From assembly GCA_023333565.1 (NCBI GenBank), contig JAJKFH010001679.1, positions 248,001 to 312,000 on the forward strand: a stretch of DNA of 64,000 nucleotides, in the 5' to 3' direction. The DNA is from Puffinus mauretanicus. Taxonomy: Eukaryota; Chordata; Aves; Procellariiformes; Procellariidae. The notes beneath the pieces are model-generated. The model made no database searches. It was given only the letters and a program-made list of their open reading frames with translations, and was not told the origin of the DNA. A program made the translations under genes and the position numbers. Shown piece by piece: positions 10,471 to 23,005 of the stretch; the stretch's first letter is position 1; every line of letters starts with the position of its first letter.

Positions 10471-13004
10471 GATATAGAGTTTGCAGCGCAGAAAACTTGT
10501 TTTTTTCTGGAGTATATGTCTAGGAAGGCAATTGCTACTGCTATATGAAATGGCCCCTTGCAGAAGCAGTCACTGCCAATACCTACCCGCTCACTTCCAG
10601 TATCTCCAGTAGTTTCGCACTCCAGTCCTGTCTCCTAGGTCTAAAGTCCATCTTTCTTAATCCCTCTGCTGCAACATGTGTGGAGGGGAGTGGATGTTGT
10701 TGCTTCTTTCCTGGAAAAAAGCGAAAAAATGTAAGTAGTTGCTAAGGGCAAGATAGGGTTTGTGGGTTATGGGAGAGATGGGGAGTCCCATAGTCCAGGG
10801 GAGCTAAAGCAAGAGGAGGGAGACTAAGTATGGGGGTGGTGGGAGAGGAGAAGGGTAGGTGGAGGCAAAGACCCTGTGTCCTTTATCTCAGTCTTCCAGA
10901 GCCATAGTGGCATCACTCAGTATCCCTCACCAAAAGCCCACCCAAATTCATCTGCTTGCCTCACACCCAGCTTCTAAACCATGGGGTCTTCCCAGCCCCT
11001 GCCTGTATTTTTCATGCTTTTCTTCAGTCATCTCCTGCCAGCTTTCCTCTTAGCCGTTTGTCGCCCACATTGCCACTGCCACCAAGCTGAATTTTGCCTA
11101 CAGAGCTGAAAAGCTGAATAAATGCAGCCATCACTAAAGACATACATTAGAAAGTATTTCCCAACTTTAGCATCATTAATTTTTCCCTCCCTTCTCCCGT
11201 TCCCCTGTTCACCCCCCTTTCCCCTTCCCCTCCTTCTCTTTTTCATGCATTTGGTATGTCAATATGGCAAGTTCATAAACAGAAAACTGTGGTAAATGTG
11301 TTGCTTTATCTAGTTTGTGTAGGATTCAGCAACTTGGGAAGAGGTCATGCCCTTATGTGACATCTGTGACTACCAAAGTCTGAAACTAGTTTCAGTTTTG
11401 CTCTCCAGTATGCCAGCTGGTCCTGTGTGCTTACAACCTGATTCTGTAAGCTGTATGTCCCTCGTTACGGGTTCACATCAGGTGTCACACTGAAGACAAA
11501 ATTCCTTAGAGCCAAAACTGATCAAAAAGGTGCCAGCCAGTAAGGCCAGCATTTCCAAACCTAGGTTACTGCTGTCAGTAAAGTAGCCTGATGCTGTCTA
11601 TCATTCATATTTTTCTTTAGGCACTGGAATTTATTAATTTTGCCCGAAGTGATCTAGAACTTGCACAGCCAAATGCCATGTCCTGCCATGTACTTCTTAA
11701 TCTCCTGAACTTTATCTGTGCTCTCTGGGAGCAGGTGGGATCCTCAAATTGATCTAACTTTTGCAAGCTAACCGGGATGCCCAATGAGAGAGTGAAGGAG
11801 TAAGCATGTATTTAAACAGTATGTAATCTGACTAAAAAACACCCAAAACACACAGAAAATGTAAAGAGAATGCAGTGTTAAAATGCAGCTTTTTTGACAT
11901 TGCTAACTTCTAAAACCACTTCAAGAAATGCTATTCAGAAAATCACTGACAGGGTCGATTTCTGATTTCACCTTGCCTTATGGAAGTTCACTGAAGTAAG
12001 CAAGATGGTATACATGTGAATGAACAAAATTTAGCTCAGAGTTGTTCATTTACTGTGACTGCTACGTAGAAAATATTATCTGTTGCTTGACCATATTCTG
12101 TCCTTTATCTTGGTATGATTTTGACAGAAGAATAGATACGACATTTATACTGTGTTTAGCACATCTGAGGAAACTCATTAAAGTTTTAAATAGAAAAATA
12201 TGTATAGCCCTTTCTAACCAATCCTGTCTCTACTGAATAGGTAATTACTGAGATTAAACAAGCGTCTCTAAATTGCTTATGTATTCCAATTGCTTCTATT
12301 TTCTGCTGGCTTTATGAATGTCCTTCTAAAGAAAGCATGAAAGAGATATTTGCTTTATTTTTTTGAAATAGCCTGAAGAAGAAATTACTTTCATTTCAGG
12401 AATAACAACAAGTTGTTGTTGCTGAGGAATAAAAACTTTGTTTTGCAATACTTGAACTGGTTTCCACTTCAAAGTTTCTGAAGCAAGAGAGCTTGCATGT
12501 ATTTTTAGTCTTCTAAATTCAAATCCTCATAGTATTGAAGAAGATAAAACAAACAAACAAAAAATTCTAATTGAGTTAAAATAATAATGTGACTCTTTTC
12601 TCCCAGCAAAAAATCATTGATGAAAGGAATTGCTGTGCCTGATCCTCAAACCTAGTTCCCGACTCCTGCAGCAATTATAGCAGTTAATTTTTTTAGTCCT
12701 TGATATGATAGTGTTGAAGATGCTCTTCCCATAATCTAAGACCGTAAATAAGAAGAAACCATGATCCTGCTAAAAGTTATTCCTTTGACTTTAGCAGAAC
12801 AACGATTTCATTCACAAGTTGTGTGAATGTGAACAGGACTAAGCACAGGCCTTGGGTTTGCTAATGTCTGCTTCTTGTTGAGTTTTCCAAGAGGAAATCA
12901 TTCATTTTCTTCATGGCCTTTCATTCATGAACCACAAAAAAAATGCAAAAATGCTACATAGTATTGGTAGTACTCATGCATAAATTGTGAGTACCATGTG
13001 AGTA
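10471..13004. other. Unique non-coding DNA
   Basis: AT-rich sequence with a purine-rich patch at about 10745-10870 and a pyrimidine-rich patch at about 11185-11243. I see no exon, repeat family or RNA gene. Confidence 0.55.
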
Positions 13005-13522
13005 CCTGCAGTACTGCATCCAGCTCTGGTGCCCTCAGCACAAGAAAGACACGGACCTGTTGGAGTGGGTCCAGAGGAGGGCCACGAAAATGATCAGGGG
13101 GATGGAACACCTCTCCTATGAAGAAAGGCTGAGAGTTGGGGTTATTCAGCCTGGAGAAGAGAAGGCTTTGGGGAGACCTTATTGCAGCCTTTCAGTACTT
13201 AAGGGGGGCTTATAAGAAAGATGGGGACAGACTTTTTAGCAGGGCCTGTTGCGACAGGACAAGGAGGAATGGTTTTAAACTAGAAGAGGGTACATTTAGA
13301 CTAGATATAAGGAAGAAATTTTTTACAGTGAGGGTGGTGAAACCCTGGCACAGGTTGCCCAGAGAGGTGGTAGATGCCCCATCCCTGGAAACCTTCAAGG
13401 TCAGGTTGGATGGGGCTCTGAGCAACCTGATCGAGTTGAAGATGTCCCTGCCCACAGCAGGGGGGTTGGACTAGATGACCTTTAAAGGTCCCTGCCAACC
13501 CAAACTATTCTATGATTCTATG
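13005..13522 (+). mobile_element. CR1 LINE, 5'-truncated copy (3' end of ORF2 plus 3' UTR)
   Basis: CR1 (chicken repeat 1) is the dominant non-LTR retrotransposon of birds. This copy holds the C-terminal part of ORF2, an endonuclease/reverse-transcriptase protein. The recognisable peptide runs [20 protein letters not shown] to the stop after GGLD (about 13139-13474), and contains the conserved RLPREVVDAPSLETFK block. The copy ends with two ATTCTATG octamers (13507-13522), the CR1 3' signature. Upstream of 13136 a frame disruption separates the YCIQLWC-like block from the rest. The 5' end at about 13005 is truncated, as usual for CR1. It differs from the 33-kb and 40-kb copies (different 3' UTR), so it belongs to another subfamily. 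Confidence 0.95.
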
Positions 13523-14349
13523 TGTAATGCCTTTTATCCAAAGCAGCTGGACAGATTTTACAAATACAGACTCTGCAAGAATTTCTTCCCAACTACTTGC
13601 CTTCCAATCATTTCTAGGGTGCCTTGCACAGGGTTATATAGTTACTTAAATTGTAAATGGGTCAATGAGTAAAAGCTAGTTGCATCATGCTCTTAAAGTA
13701 TCTATCGTTGCCTTGTTTAGAAGTTACCGTGTTTTTGCATGGAGAACAGAAAAAGGTGAACAACTCATTGCTTCCTTTACAGAGTATTCTTTACAACCTG
13801 CTGGCATATGGAGAGGAAAGCAAATAGATGTAGCAATTGGAAGCACCATTCTTTGTTTGTCACATGAATGGGTTTTGAATGCAGATTTTTTTCTTTTTAA
13901 GTATAGACTTTAATCTATATGTAATGTTTTGAATCTTCAGAAGAAAGGAACCGAGTAAGTGAAAATCTAGACTTTTTTCTCAAAGCAATCCTAGAAGTAG
14001 TATATCCTGTTGTAACTATTGCAATATCATGTAGTTTTCTTACTTTTAATTTATGGAAGGATAACTGGGTTACTCTAATAGCAGTCATCTATTTCCTCAC
14101 ACTAAAATGGTTTTATTGTTCAGATAATTGGACAAGAATTGGCTGATGAAAATTATGTCTAACTGGGAAATCTTTTACTGTGTGCTGAATTTTTACTACA
14201 GGTGTGCAGTGTTTTGTATGCATCATTAAAATATGTGGTTCCAAGACAAAATAGACTTTAATACCAAATATACAATGTGGCAAAAGTCTGTGAAGAAAAA
14301 TGCAGGTTGTCTGGAGCTACAGGTTCTTCTTCAGGACCTTATTAAAAGC

Positions 14350-14367
14350 TTTCATAACGTTATGAAA
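14350..14367. repeat. 18-bp perfect palindrome
   Basis: TTTCATAACGTTATGAAA reads the same on both strands, with no spacer. About 0.2-0.3 such palindromes are expected by chance in a window of this size, so it is mildly notable. No repeat element is recognised around it. Confidence 0.9.
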
Positions 14368-14559
14368 AGGCCTGTTTAAAATGCTTCTGTGGCATCAAGA
14401 TACAGGATTCTAATTTACCATATAATCACTCCCTTGGTGATTGTGCATAATAAAACCAAAGTGAAATGCATCTGATTTTTCATTTGTTTTCCTTTTACAA
14501 ATACTAATCAAATCTTCAGAACTTCAAACCAGTTCTGTAGACAGATCTGTCAGATTCAC

Positions 14560-14602
14560 CTCTTTCCCTCCCTCCCTCATTCCTTCCCTCCTTCCCTTTT
14601 CT
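14560..14602 (+). repeat. Pyrimidine-rich low-complexity tract (CCTT/CCCT)n
   Basis: Nearly pure C/T run made of TCCC and TTCC units, a microsatellite-like tract that can adopt triplex (H-DNA) structure. Confidence 0.8.
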
Positions 14603-17600
14603 GTGTATCAGGATAGCTTCTCCAGAAACTGTGATGACATTCACCTTGCAATTGGAAAATAATTCCATCATATATTGCATCAATATGACTAATCGTGGAT
14701 GACAGTACTATCTCCTGATGGTTTTTGAAAACAGAAAAACTGACTTCACAAGGAATAAGGCTTGGCAGAATGGAATTTCTGTCTTGCACTCATCTGGCCT
14801 TTCAAGTTATGCTTAATGTTATCGAGATTCTAGTGTAAAAGGAGAAAATTGCTAATACAAAATGTTTCTTACTTAGGCCTAGTATTAAAATTGGCTTTGC
14901 TTATATTATGCAAATTAAAAAAAAAAATCAGTCATTTAAAACAAACCACAACTACCAACATGTGTATTGGAGAGAAACTCATGGCTAGAACCAAAAAATA
15001 CTATGCCATGATGTAATTCAGGCCTGTTTCGATCATTTTCTGACCAGCTTCAGAAGTCTTCCAGCTGTAGACACATTTGCAAATAAATCAGTCCAAGTTT
15101 AGCCTCTACAGGCGTAGGATCAAGTTGTTGGTCATTACTGCTCATAGTTGATCTGCACAACCCACCAGATTTGTTAACATTTACAGTTTAAGCCATCGTC
15201 AGTATGGTTTGCACTGGCAATACTATTATCTCCAAATGCAGCTCATTTTGCATAGTGTCCAAAGAATTCATGGCTTTGAATGTCTGATCTGACTTCTGTC
15301 AGGGAATCTGAACAGGTTCCGATCCCACACACGCGGGCTGTGGTCTCAGGCGTCATCCTTCTACGGCTTCGGCATTGCTCTCTTTCTATTTACAAAAACT
15401 GCAGAGAACAGTCCTTAGTTTACAACTGCTACTTGCGTGCCTGATCGTTAAGTAAAAGGCAACTGTGCAAAACACATTTTATTATATTAACAGTAAAATG
15501 TTTAATGGCAAGATTAAAGGCAAACTATGTACATTTTTTTGGTATTGTTTAAAATGTTAACGATTAATCCAGCCTGCATCTTCTCCTACTATCTTTAGAC
15601 AATTTTGTTTGTCATTGATTACAAACTTCTGATGTGATTACTGAGTCACTCTCATGTTGCATCTACTTACTATTGGCTAGATGTTTCAATATTCCCTGTA
15701 TTCTTGTACACTCTTTCAAAGAGTAGGTAGAAAGCATTGCTGTCATGTAGTCAAAGCCATCCTGAAGGAAAGACTTTGTCTCATTTGACCTTTGTAGAGG
15801 AACAGGCTTGCATAAACCTCTCTTCCCTCCCAGCTATATACAGTACAAGAAGAAGAGACATACTGTTTCCTACCTCATCAGTCCCATTCCAGAGGGAAGT
15901 GGTCCATAAAATTATACCTTTCCACTTGGCTTGCAACAGATTATCCTTTTGCTCTCTTGCATAGGGCAATACTTCTTAAAGCAAAAGGAGGAATAAAAAT
16001 AAATGAAGGAACAGTTTTTTCTAGGAACTCCGTATAGTGACAAAAAGCAACTTCACTTACAAGTCAGAATAATGAGAGGCAGTAAGCTATATTTGAAGCA
16101 AGCTGAAATTGAGAAGAACACAACTGTTGTTTGACAATTATCATGGCTTCATCCTTAATTTTACTTCTTCTCAAAGAAGATTGAGAACTGAAGGATTCCA
16201 TCAGCCTCTCATCTTCAGCATCTCAGGCTTGTGTTAGGGAGTTTCAAAATGGCTCTCGAAAGCAGATGGAAATGGTAGGTTTTCGTGGTTTCTTCATATG
16301 AGATTGCTTTTATTCTCCCATAGCATTCATTAGGAAATTATTTATGTGATTCCATGTCTGACTTGAGCTTGAAGAATATTTGCCCAGAACTCTCCTTGTC
16401 TTTGAAATGCTTGACAGATACAAGCATATTCTGATCAGAATAGCTTGAAAAAGTGCTTTCTTTAATTCTGAGAATAGATGACCATGATATCAGAAACTAA
16501 AACTGTAGCTGGACAGGGACAAGGAAGGGGACAGGAGACGAGATGAAGGTTGGTGGAGAACCTCAGGACTAGGAATAATTTCTCAGTGCCGCTCTCTCAA
16601 CGTTGTCTCAGCCCCAGCATCTCCTCCCAGCTATGTCCCCAGTTGTGATGGCTGTCTGGAAAGGTAACCTAGTGACATTCCCCTCCCATGCCTCGCTGAG
16701 GAAGGACGCCCAACAGATCAAGAGACTCCCATAAGAAATTAAAATCTCAGCTGAACAATCACACTGTTTAGTTGATGTGATGGTCGATTTCCTATGTGGC
16801 TATCGGTCTACTGAGGAAAGAGTTAAGAACTGATGTCACCCAGGCTGTGAATTCAATATGATGAACAGCTCAAAAAGCTTTTCCCCTAATGTATGAAGTC
16901 CCCTTAAGGTTCAAGCTGATTCAGCATAGTGAGGGATGTGCTAACAAATGCTGTATTATAGAATTGTATGTTTATAAAATAAATTGTTATAGACCCATTG
17001 TTACATCTGCTGGAGTGAATGAGACATTTGAATATAGATGATAAGCGGTACATGATTCCTCATCTGTAATACACTAGCTCACAGTTCAATGTTAGGTGAA
17101 GCATTCTAGCACTGCAGAAGATCCCCTTATTCTGGTAACTTATGTCTCTGGAGAGAACCCAAGCAAGATGAAGCTGGGGTGAGAGGAACATAAAGGATGA
17201 AGGGAATGTTAGTACCATTCTTTTATCACCCACTTCTGCTGATCCTGCAGAAGCCTCTTTTTGTCTCCATCAGCAGGTTTCAGGCACCAGGGAGTCTACA
17301 AGGCCATTCTCCACAGTGCTTCTTCCACCCTTCAGGGAGTCCCATTTGATGGGAGTAAGGAAAGTGCAGGAAGGGACAGACAGGAGACTGTGCCCACAGG
17401 CTGTGAGGTACATTTAGAACTGGGAGGCAAAAAGCAAGAAAGAGTCGCTGGTCTTTGGATGTATGCACTTCACAGAATGAATCCCTAGTGTTTTGCCCAT
17501 AAGGAAGAAAACTGAAATTTCAAAAATGATTAAGGGATAACACTAGCCCTCTCCCTGACATAGATTCTGCCTTTGGTAGGGCTGACCCAGTTCTGTTCTT

Positions 17601-17970
17601 CCTTTAGCGAGACAGTACCTCACTAGAATAACAATAAGGTTCAGTTCATACACAACATCGCTTGCCATTGCTAAGACTCAGAATATAATTCAGTTATAAA
17701 TATAGCTATTAATTTCAGGATCTCGAGGGATATGCCGAGACACTGATGCCTAGCTCCTACATTGGTTTTCAATGTATCTTACACAGTCAGATTGCAGAAA
17801 CATTTTTATACATTCTCCAGTTCTGATTAATGAATGTACCTGCAGGAAATAAAGTTTATATCAGAACATTTTGTTGCAAATTTACCTTTTCTGTTAAATT
17901 TCTTGGCTAGCTGAAAAATAGTGTTTGTGTAAACTCCTCTTGTCATAAATAAATGCATTCTCCATGAGCA

Positions 17971-18120
17971 GGGACTCAGGACTCGGACTCTGCCCTTGCC
18001 CTGCTATGTGCTTAGGGGCAAGACACTTCATCTGTGTTCCTGCTCCTCATATTTGAAATGGGATCAATAATTGTGACATTCTTTATAAAGAACATCCACT
18101 GCCACTGATGCAAAGCACTT
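17971..18120 (+). repeat. Ancient MIR-like tRNA-derived SINE (forward orientation)
   Basis: The order of blocks follows MIR: GGACTCAGGACTCGG, CTCTGCC, CTGCTATGTG, GGGCAAGACACTTCATCTGT, CTCCTCAT-n4-GAAATGGG-n-TCAATAAT, and a terminal AAAGCACTT. These match the MIR core (TGGGCAAGTCACTT, CTCATCTGTAAAATGGG, AATAAT, AAAGCACTT) with the divergence expected of an amniote-age copy. This is the clearer of the two MIR-like copies in the window. Confidence 0.75.
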
Positions 18121-18639
18121 GTACTGGAGCAAGATGTTCTGATAATATTGCAAACTGGCCATCCTCCCACCTGCTATCTTGGCCTGTTATGGCACACATA
18201 GTATCAGCAATCCAAGCACTAAAAATGTATTAATCTGCCCTGCTTCTCTGCTTCTTCCAAATCATGAGGCTGGCTTAACGTAAGATTTAAGCAATAATAA
18301 CAAGCATTAGATTTTTCTTCTTTCCTTTAGAAGTTTGAGACTTAAGGTTACACTCATGTCTCATTTCAAGCTTTTATTCACTGCAATCAGAGACTTAGCT
18401 TCTTATGTGAAATTTTATTTCTAAAAATCCAGTAGTCAGGGCTTTGCCACACAAATAAAATACCATGAGTTGTCTACAATCACAGCACTTAGTGCACAGC
18501 CTGCGTTTCACCACAGTGTAATTTTATGTTATTTCTTGTTTCATATCTTACGTAAAATTTTAGTGCTTGGACATCCACCCCTCCTAGCTTCAGTTGAATT
18601 CTGATTTTCTGAATTGCTATGTTCCTTTTGCAGTCTGAA
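18121..18639. other. Unique non-coding DNA
   Basis: AT-rich sequence between the SINE and the LTR fragment. Nothing recognised. Confidence 0.5.
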
Positions 18640-18719
18640 CTCAGTTCCCCTCAGGACAGGGGAGTGAGAGAGCGGCTGGGTGGGCATCGGGCAGCCAGCC
18701 AAAGTCAACCCGCCACACA
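18640..18719 (-). mobile_element. Fragment of the 5' end of a GC-rich avian ERV LTR
   Basis: On the minus strand the fragment begins TGTGGCGGGTTGACTTTGGC and continues with CTGGCTGCC, CACCCAGCCGCTC and a CACTCCCC tract. This parallels the start of the LTR at 20266-19410 (TGGGGTGGGTTGACCTTGAC, CTGGCTG, CACCCAGCC). Only about 80 bp is present, in the same orientation as the larger copy and about 690 bp downstream of it. It may be a remnant of a 3' LTR or an independent truncated insertion. Confidence 0.75.
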
Positions 18720-19409
18720 GCTGAAGGAATTTTGCTTCTTAGAACTTGATCCTGATCATTTATCTTGAGACCTAGAAGAATTCACATATTAATTGTGGCA
18801 GCTCTTAATATAGCAAAACAACCCACTTTTCCAGAAATTGCACATATTGTGAAACTAAGCACATTACAAACTACAGAAAACGTATTTTATAGCACAAATT
18901 ATACCCTGCAATGCATGCTGTTTCACTTTGCCTCCAATGCAATACTTTCATAAACCAATTAAAGTACTTTTTGAAATAATATACTAATGAAATCATAATC
19001 ACATATATAAATGTCCCAAGTAGACACTGATTTTAAAGTAGGGAGAGAGGAAAAATGTTATATGCATGTTCTTTGGAGGCTAATCTGATCTGAAAATAAT
19101 TTATATGAAACCGAATCAGCTACATGTTAAGTCAGCTTCTTTCTGTATATGATCTGCAGTGCATTCCATTTTACTTCATACACTGTTGGCAAGTTTGTTT
19201 CTCAGTGTCTGATTAAGGAGTGGGGTGAAGGAAGAATCTTGTTCCTTGGTTTCCTCTTGGCAAGTTCTATACCTAGTAATGCCTCCTGCCGGCGGCAGTC
19301 AGTGGGAGTTCAGGTTTTTCAAGCTCTTGGGCTTTGACCTAAATGTTGAACAATCTGGGTGATTTAGAATATATTTGCATTTGTGCAGGGAAAGGGGAGA
19401 GGTACCTAT
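18720..19409. other. Non-coding DNA between two LTR pieces
   Basis: AT-rich. If the flanking LTR pieces came from one provirus, this would be the leftover internal part, but I see no retroviral protein motif and no primer-binding site beside the LTR end. I therefore treat it as unique sequence. Confidence 0.45.
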
Positions 19410-20266
19410 GCTACTGCATTGGGTGTCCGGGCCCAGCTGTCAGCAGGGGGCCTCTGTGAGGAGAGGCCGGGGCTGCCCCTGCCGGACACAGCCGGTCCCA
19501 GCCGGTCCCGGCCGGCTCCAGCGGCCCCACCGCAGGGCACAGCTGAGCCCCTCAGCCAAGCCGGGGCGCGGGGGGAAAACAGGTTTCCGAAAGGGCCACG
19601 GGCGGCACAGGCAGAGGAGGAGGAAGCCCAGGAGGGAGCAGCCGCAGAGGGAGCCCGAGGCCGGAGGAGGAGGAGGGCGGGAGGGGCTGCAGGCCCGGAG
19701 CAGGGATCCCCGGCAGCCCTGGAGAGACCCCGCGGGAGCAGAGACCCGCCCTGCAGCCCGGGGAGGGCCCCAGGCCGCAGCAGGGGGATATTTCCTGCGG
19801 GAGCTGCGGCCGTGGGGAGCCCCGGCGGGAGCAGGGTGTCCCTGAAGGGCTGCAGCCCGGGGAAGGGCCCGCGCTGGAGCAGGGAGACGGGGGAGGAGGG
19901 GGGAGCGGCCGAGAGGGGCTGGGGGGGACCGACCGCAACCCCCATCCCCACCGCCTGCGCCCCTCGGGGGGAGAGGGGTCGGGAGTGGAGGGGTGAAGGT
20001 GGGCCTGGGGAAAAGTCGGGGTGGGTGTTTTAGTTTTTGCCTTTGTTTCTCACCATCCGGCTTTATTTTGATTGGCAATAAATTAAATTAATTTTCCTCA
20101 AATTGAGTCTGTTTTGCCTGCAATGGTAATTGGCAAGTGATCTCCCTGTCTTCATCTTGACCCGTGAGCTTTCTCATTCTATTTTCTCCCCCTGTGCTGC
20201 TGAGAAGGGGGACTGAGACTGTGGCTGGGTGAGGCTCTGACAGCCAGTCAAGGTCAACCCACCCCA
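19410..20266 (-). mobile_element. Avian ERV solo LTR with GC-rich core (copy 1)
   Basis: Read on the minus strand, the element begins TGGGGTGGGTTGACC and passes through the family's hallmark AT-rich part (GGGAGATCACTTGCCAATTA, then GCAAAACAGACT and GGAAAATTAATTT). It then enters a very GC-rich core of imperfect repeats built from CTGCTCC...GGGCTGCAG units. The far (3') end is uncertain, about 19410-19440. It is non-coding: the long open frame across it on the opposite strand starts at GTG and reflects base composition. The core is nearly identical to copy 2 at 52893-53765, which lies in the opposite orientation. No clean target-site duplication is visible. Confidence 0.8.
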
Positions 20267-20725
20267 GGTGCTAATAGCTAAAAAGGAAAATATACTGCTC
20301 AGTAATCTACCACGTGTGTGAATCAGCCATGTGGGCTGAAACTTTGCGTGTGAAACATAAAAGCAAATATTGCACATGCTACTTCTGACTCTATTAACTT
20401 CTGAAAATAAGAAGAGAAACAAACATGAGTTCTGGTGAGTCCTTCATAAAAAAAAATACATAAAACCATTTCAATGGGAGTTTATTTATCTGAAGTACTC
20501 ACATAAATTTTTGTCTGGAAGATTTGTATCTTGTTGAAAAAAAGGTGAAATAAATTCTGTGTTAAACACCAGAAACAGTTGTGTAGTAGCTTTCCATAAA
20601 ACAACCCTGACATCATCATGGTCTGCAGTATTTTGTAATAAAGGAGCTTCCATAAAGAGCAGGTCACTGGGATAGATCCTAACTGGTACAGACAAACAAC
20701 TTTATATATGCATTGATAGAAAATG
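20267..20725. other. Unique non-coding DNA
   Basis: Short AT-rich interval between the LTR and the CR1 copy. Nothing recognised. Confidence 0.5.
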
Positions 20726-22055
20726 ATCACAGAATCACAGAATCATTGAGGTTGGAAGGGACCTCTTGAGATCATCTAATCCAACCTTCCTGCTCAAAGC
20801 AGGGTCAATTAAAGCACGTTGCGCAGGACTCGTCCGTTCAGGTTTTGAATATTTCCAAGGATGAAGACTCCACAATGTCTCTGGTGAAACCTATTCGACA
20901 GTTTGACAACCCTCACAGTGAAGAAGGTTTCTTATGTTTAAATAGAAAACTTCTTCTAATTTCAATTTGTGTCCATTGCTTCTCGTATTGTCACTGGACA
21001 GCAATGACAAGACTCTGGTTCTGACTTTCCTCCTCCATCAGGTATTTATACACATTGGTAACATCCCCCTGAGCCTTTTCTGCTCCAGGATGAACAGTCC
21101 CAGCTCTCTCGGCCTCTCCTCATATGGCAGATGCTCCAGTCCCTTAATCATCTTTGTGGCTCTTTGCGGGTTTCATTTCAGTGTCTCTCTTGACTGGAGA
21201 CATGAGAACTGGACCTAGCTAGGTCTTCAGATGTGTCTCACGAGGGCTGTGTAGAGGGGGAGGATCATCTCCCTCGACCAACCTCAGCAACCCTCTTTGT
21301 AATGCAGTCCAGGGGCTGTTGACCTTATTTGCCATAAGGGCTCATTTCTGAGTCATGGTCAACTTGGTGTTCACCAGGATCTCCAGGGCCTTAGCTGCCA
21401 AGCTGCTTTCCAGCCAGTAGGCTATCAGCTTGTACTGGTGCATGGCGTTATTCCTCCCCAGGTGCAGACCTTTCCATTTTCCTTTTTTCATGAGATTTCT
21501 ATCAGCCCATTTCTGCAGCCTGTTGAGGTCCCTCTGAATAGCAGCACACATATCTTGTGTATCAGCCACTCCTCCAGTTTTGTATCGTCTGCAAACTTGC
21601 TGAGGGTGCTGTCTGTCCCATCATCCAGATCATCAGTGGAGGTGTTAAACAGTGTCGGCCCTTGGCGTACACCCCTAGTGACCTGCCTCCAGCTAGACTT
21701 CATGCTGCTGATGACAACTCTGAGCTCAGCAGTTCAACCAGTTTTCATTCCACCTCACTGTCCGTTATCTAGTCAATGTTTCATCAGTTTGTCAATGAAG
21801 AGACGATGTCAAAAGCATTGCTGAAGTCAAAATAAACAATATCCACTGCTTTCACCTTGTCCACCAATCGAGTCATTTTGTCATAGAAAGCTATCAGGTT
21901 GGTCAGGCATGATTTCCTTTTCGTAAATCCATGCTGACTATTCCCAGTCACCTTCTTGTCCTTCATATGTCTAGAGATGGTTTTGAGGATTATTTGCTCC
22001 ATCACTTTCCCAGGGATTGAGGTGAGGCTGACCAGCCTGTAGCTCCCAGTTCTTC
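20726..22055 (-). mobile_element. Old, degenerate CR1 LINE copy with broken reverse transcriptase
   Basis: The 3' end, at the left, shows degenerate octamers (ATCACAGAATCACAGAATCA) followed by the CR1 3' motif TTGAGGTTGGAAGGGACC. Moving right, pieces of ORF2 reverse transcriptase appear in broken minus-strand frames. A motif-A region FDFSNAFD lies near 21790-21835, the catalytic FADD lies at 21595-21584, and the downstream [14 protein letters not shown] block lies near 21500-21540. Frameshifts and stops interrupt the frame, so it cannot encode a protein. At about 1.3 kb it is the longest but most decayed CR1 copy in the window. It is truncated at about 22055, inside the region encoding the N-terminal half of the polymerase. 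Confidence 0.9.
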
Positions 22056-23005
22056 TTGATCTTCCCAGACTACTTCCCAGACTACTGGCTTTTGCCAGTC
22101 TTCAGCAAAATAAGACAGAAGCAAATCTACTGCTCAGTATCACACCCAAGACATTGGTTCAAACAAGGCCAAATGACATATCCACTATGTTTTAAGAATA
22201 ACTTCCAGCTTTCATGTGTAATATAGTGACTTAAATCCCTAAAGGCCAACATTCTATCTATAAGTTTGTAGTAGAAGAGCTACCTATAATGCTTAACTGA
22301 GCCAAGATGCTTATGGAATATCATTTCAATAACAGAGGTTCAATTTTTGCATCACTGACAGTAAAAACATCTGCCACTAAAGCTGTAGAACACTTCAATC
22401 GAAAAGAAGGGTTCAGAGGTCGCCTTGAATTTATAACCACAACTGATGTGAAGTACAAGTGAAAATCAGCTGATGCACACTATATACTGCACAAATCTCT
22501 CTGTGAGAGTGGATATAAATTCAGTCGGCAGGGGGAGGGCAAAAAGTATTGTAATGCTTTTGTAAAGAAGCGAGTGGTTTGATTGTAACAACCGTGGTTT
22601 AGATGGATAGCACTTGCTTCCCACCCCTCTTTCCTAACCAGCGGTGAGCATCAGATAAAACTTACCTGTAAAATGACATACAGCACCACCTCTCCATGGG
22701 ATTGCTTTCTGCAGTGTGATCATTGCAAAGTTCCTCTCCTCCCTCCTCCCTGCCCCCTTGATAAATGTAATGAGAATTTGGAACAAGTAATACAGTATTT
22801 TGCTATTATGAATCTGTAAAAGTACAATTATTCTGCCGTCCCTGAAGGCTGCAGGATCAATCTGCCTGCACAAGTCCTGTAAAGTGTTGTCATTTACAGC
22901 CCTCAGGTTAGACCTATCCACTTCGGGCAAACTGCCTGCTGGAGACCTCCGCATGTCGACATCCCAGGAGTACTCCAGTGAGTACTGCAGATATGCCAGG
23001 ACGTC
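22056..23005. other. Unique non-coding DNA
   Basis: AT-rich sequence between the CR1 copy and the first TGTTGTGG-type solo LTR. No exon or repeat recognised. Confidence 0.5.

Larger units (their letters stand above)
13523..17970. other. Unique non-coding DNA
   Basis: AT-rich, with a pyrimidine tract at 14560-14602 and a perfect 18-bp palindrome at 14350-14367. The stretch around 15420-15680 has a homeodomain/forkhead-like motif texture (many TTAAT, TTGTTT and GATTA words) that could mark a conserved enhancer, but this cannot be judged without alignment. No exon is recognised. Confidence 0.5.
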
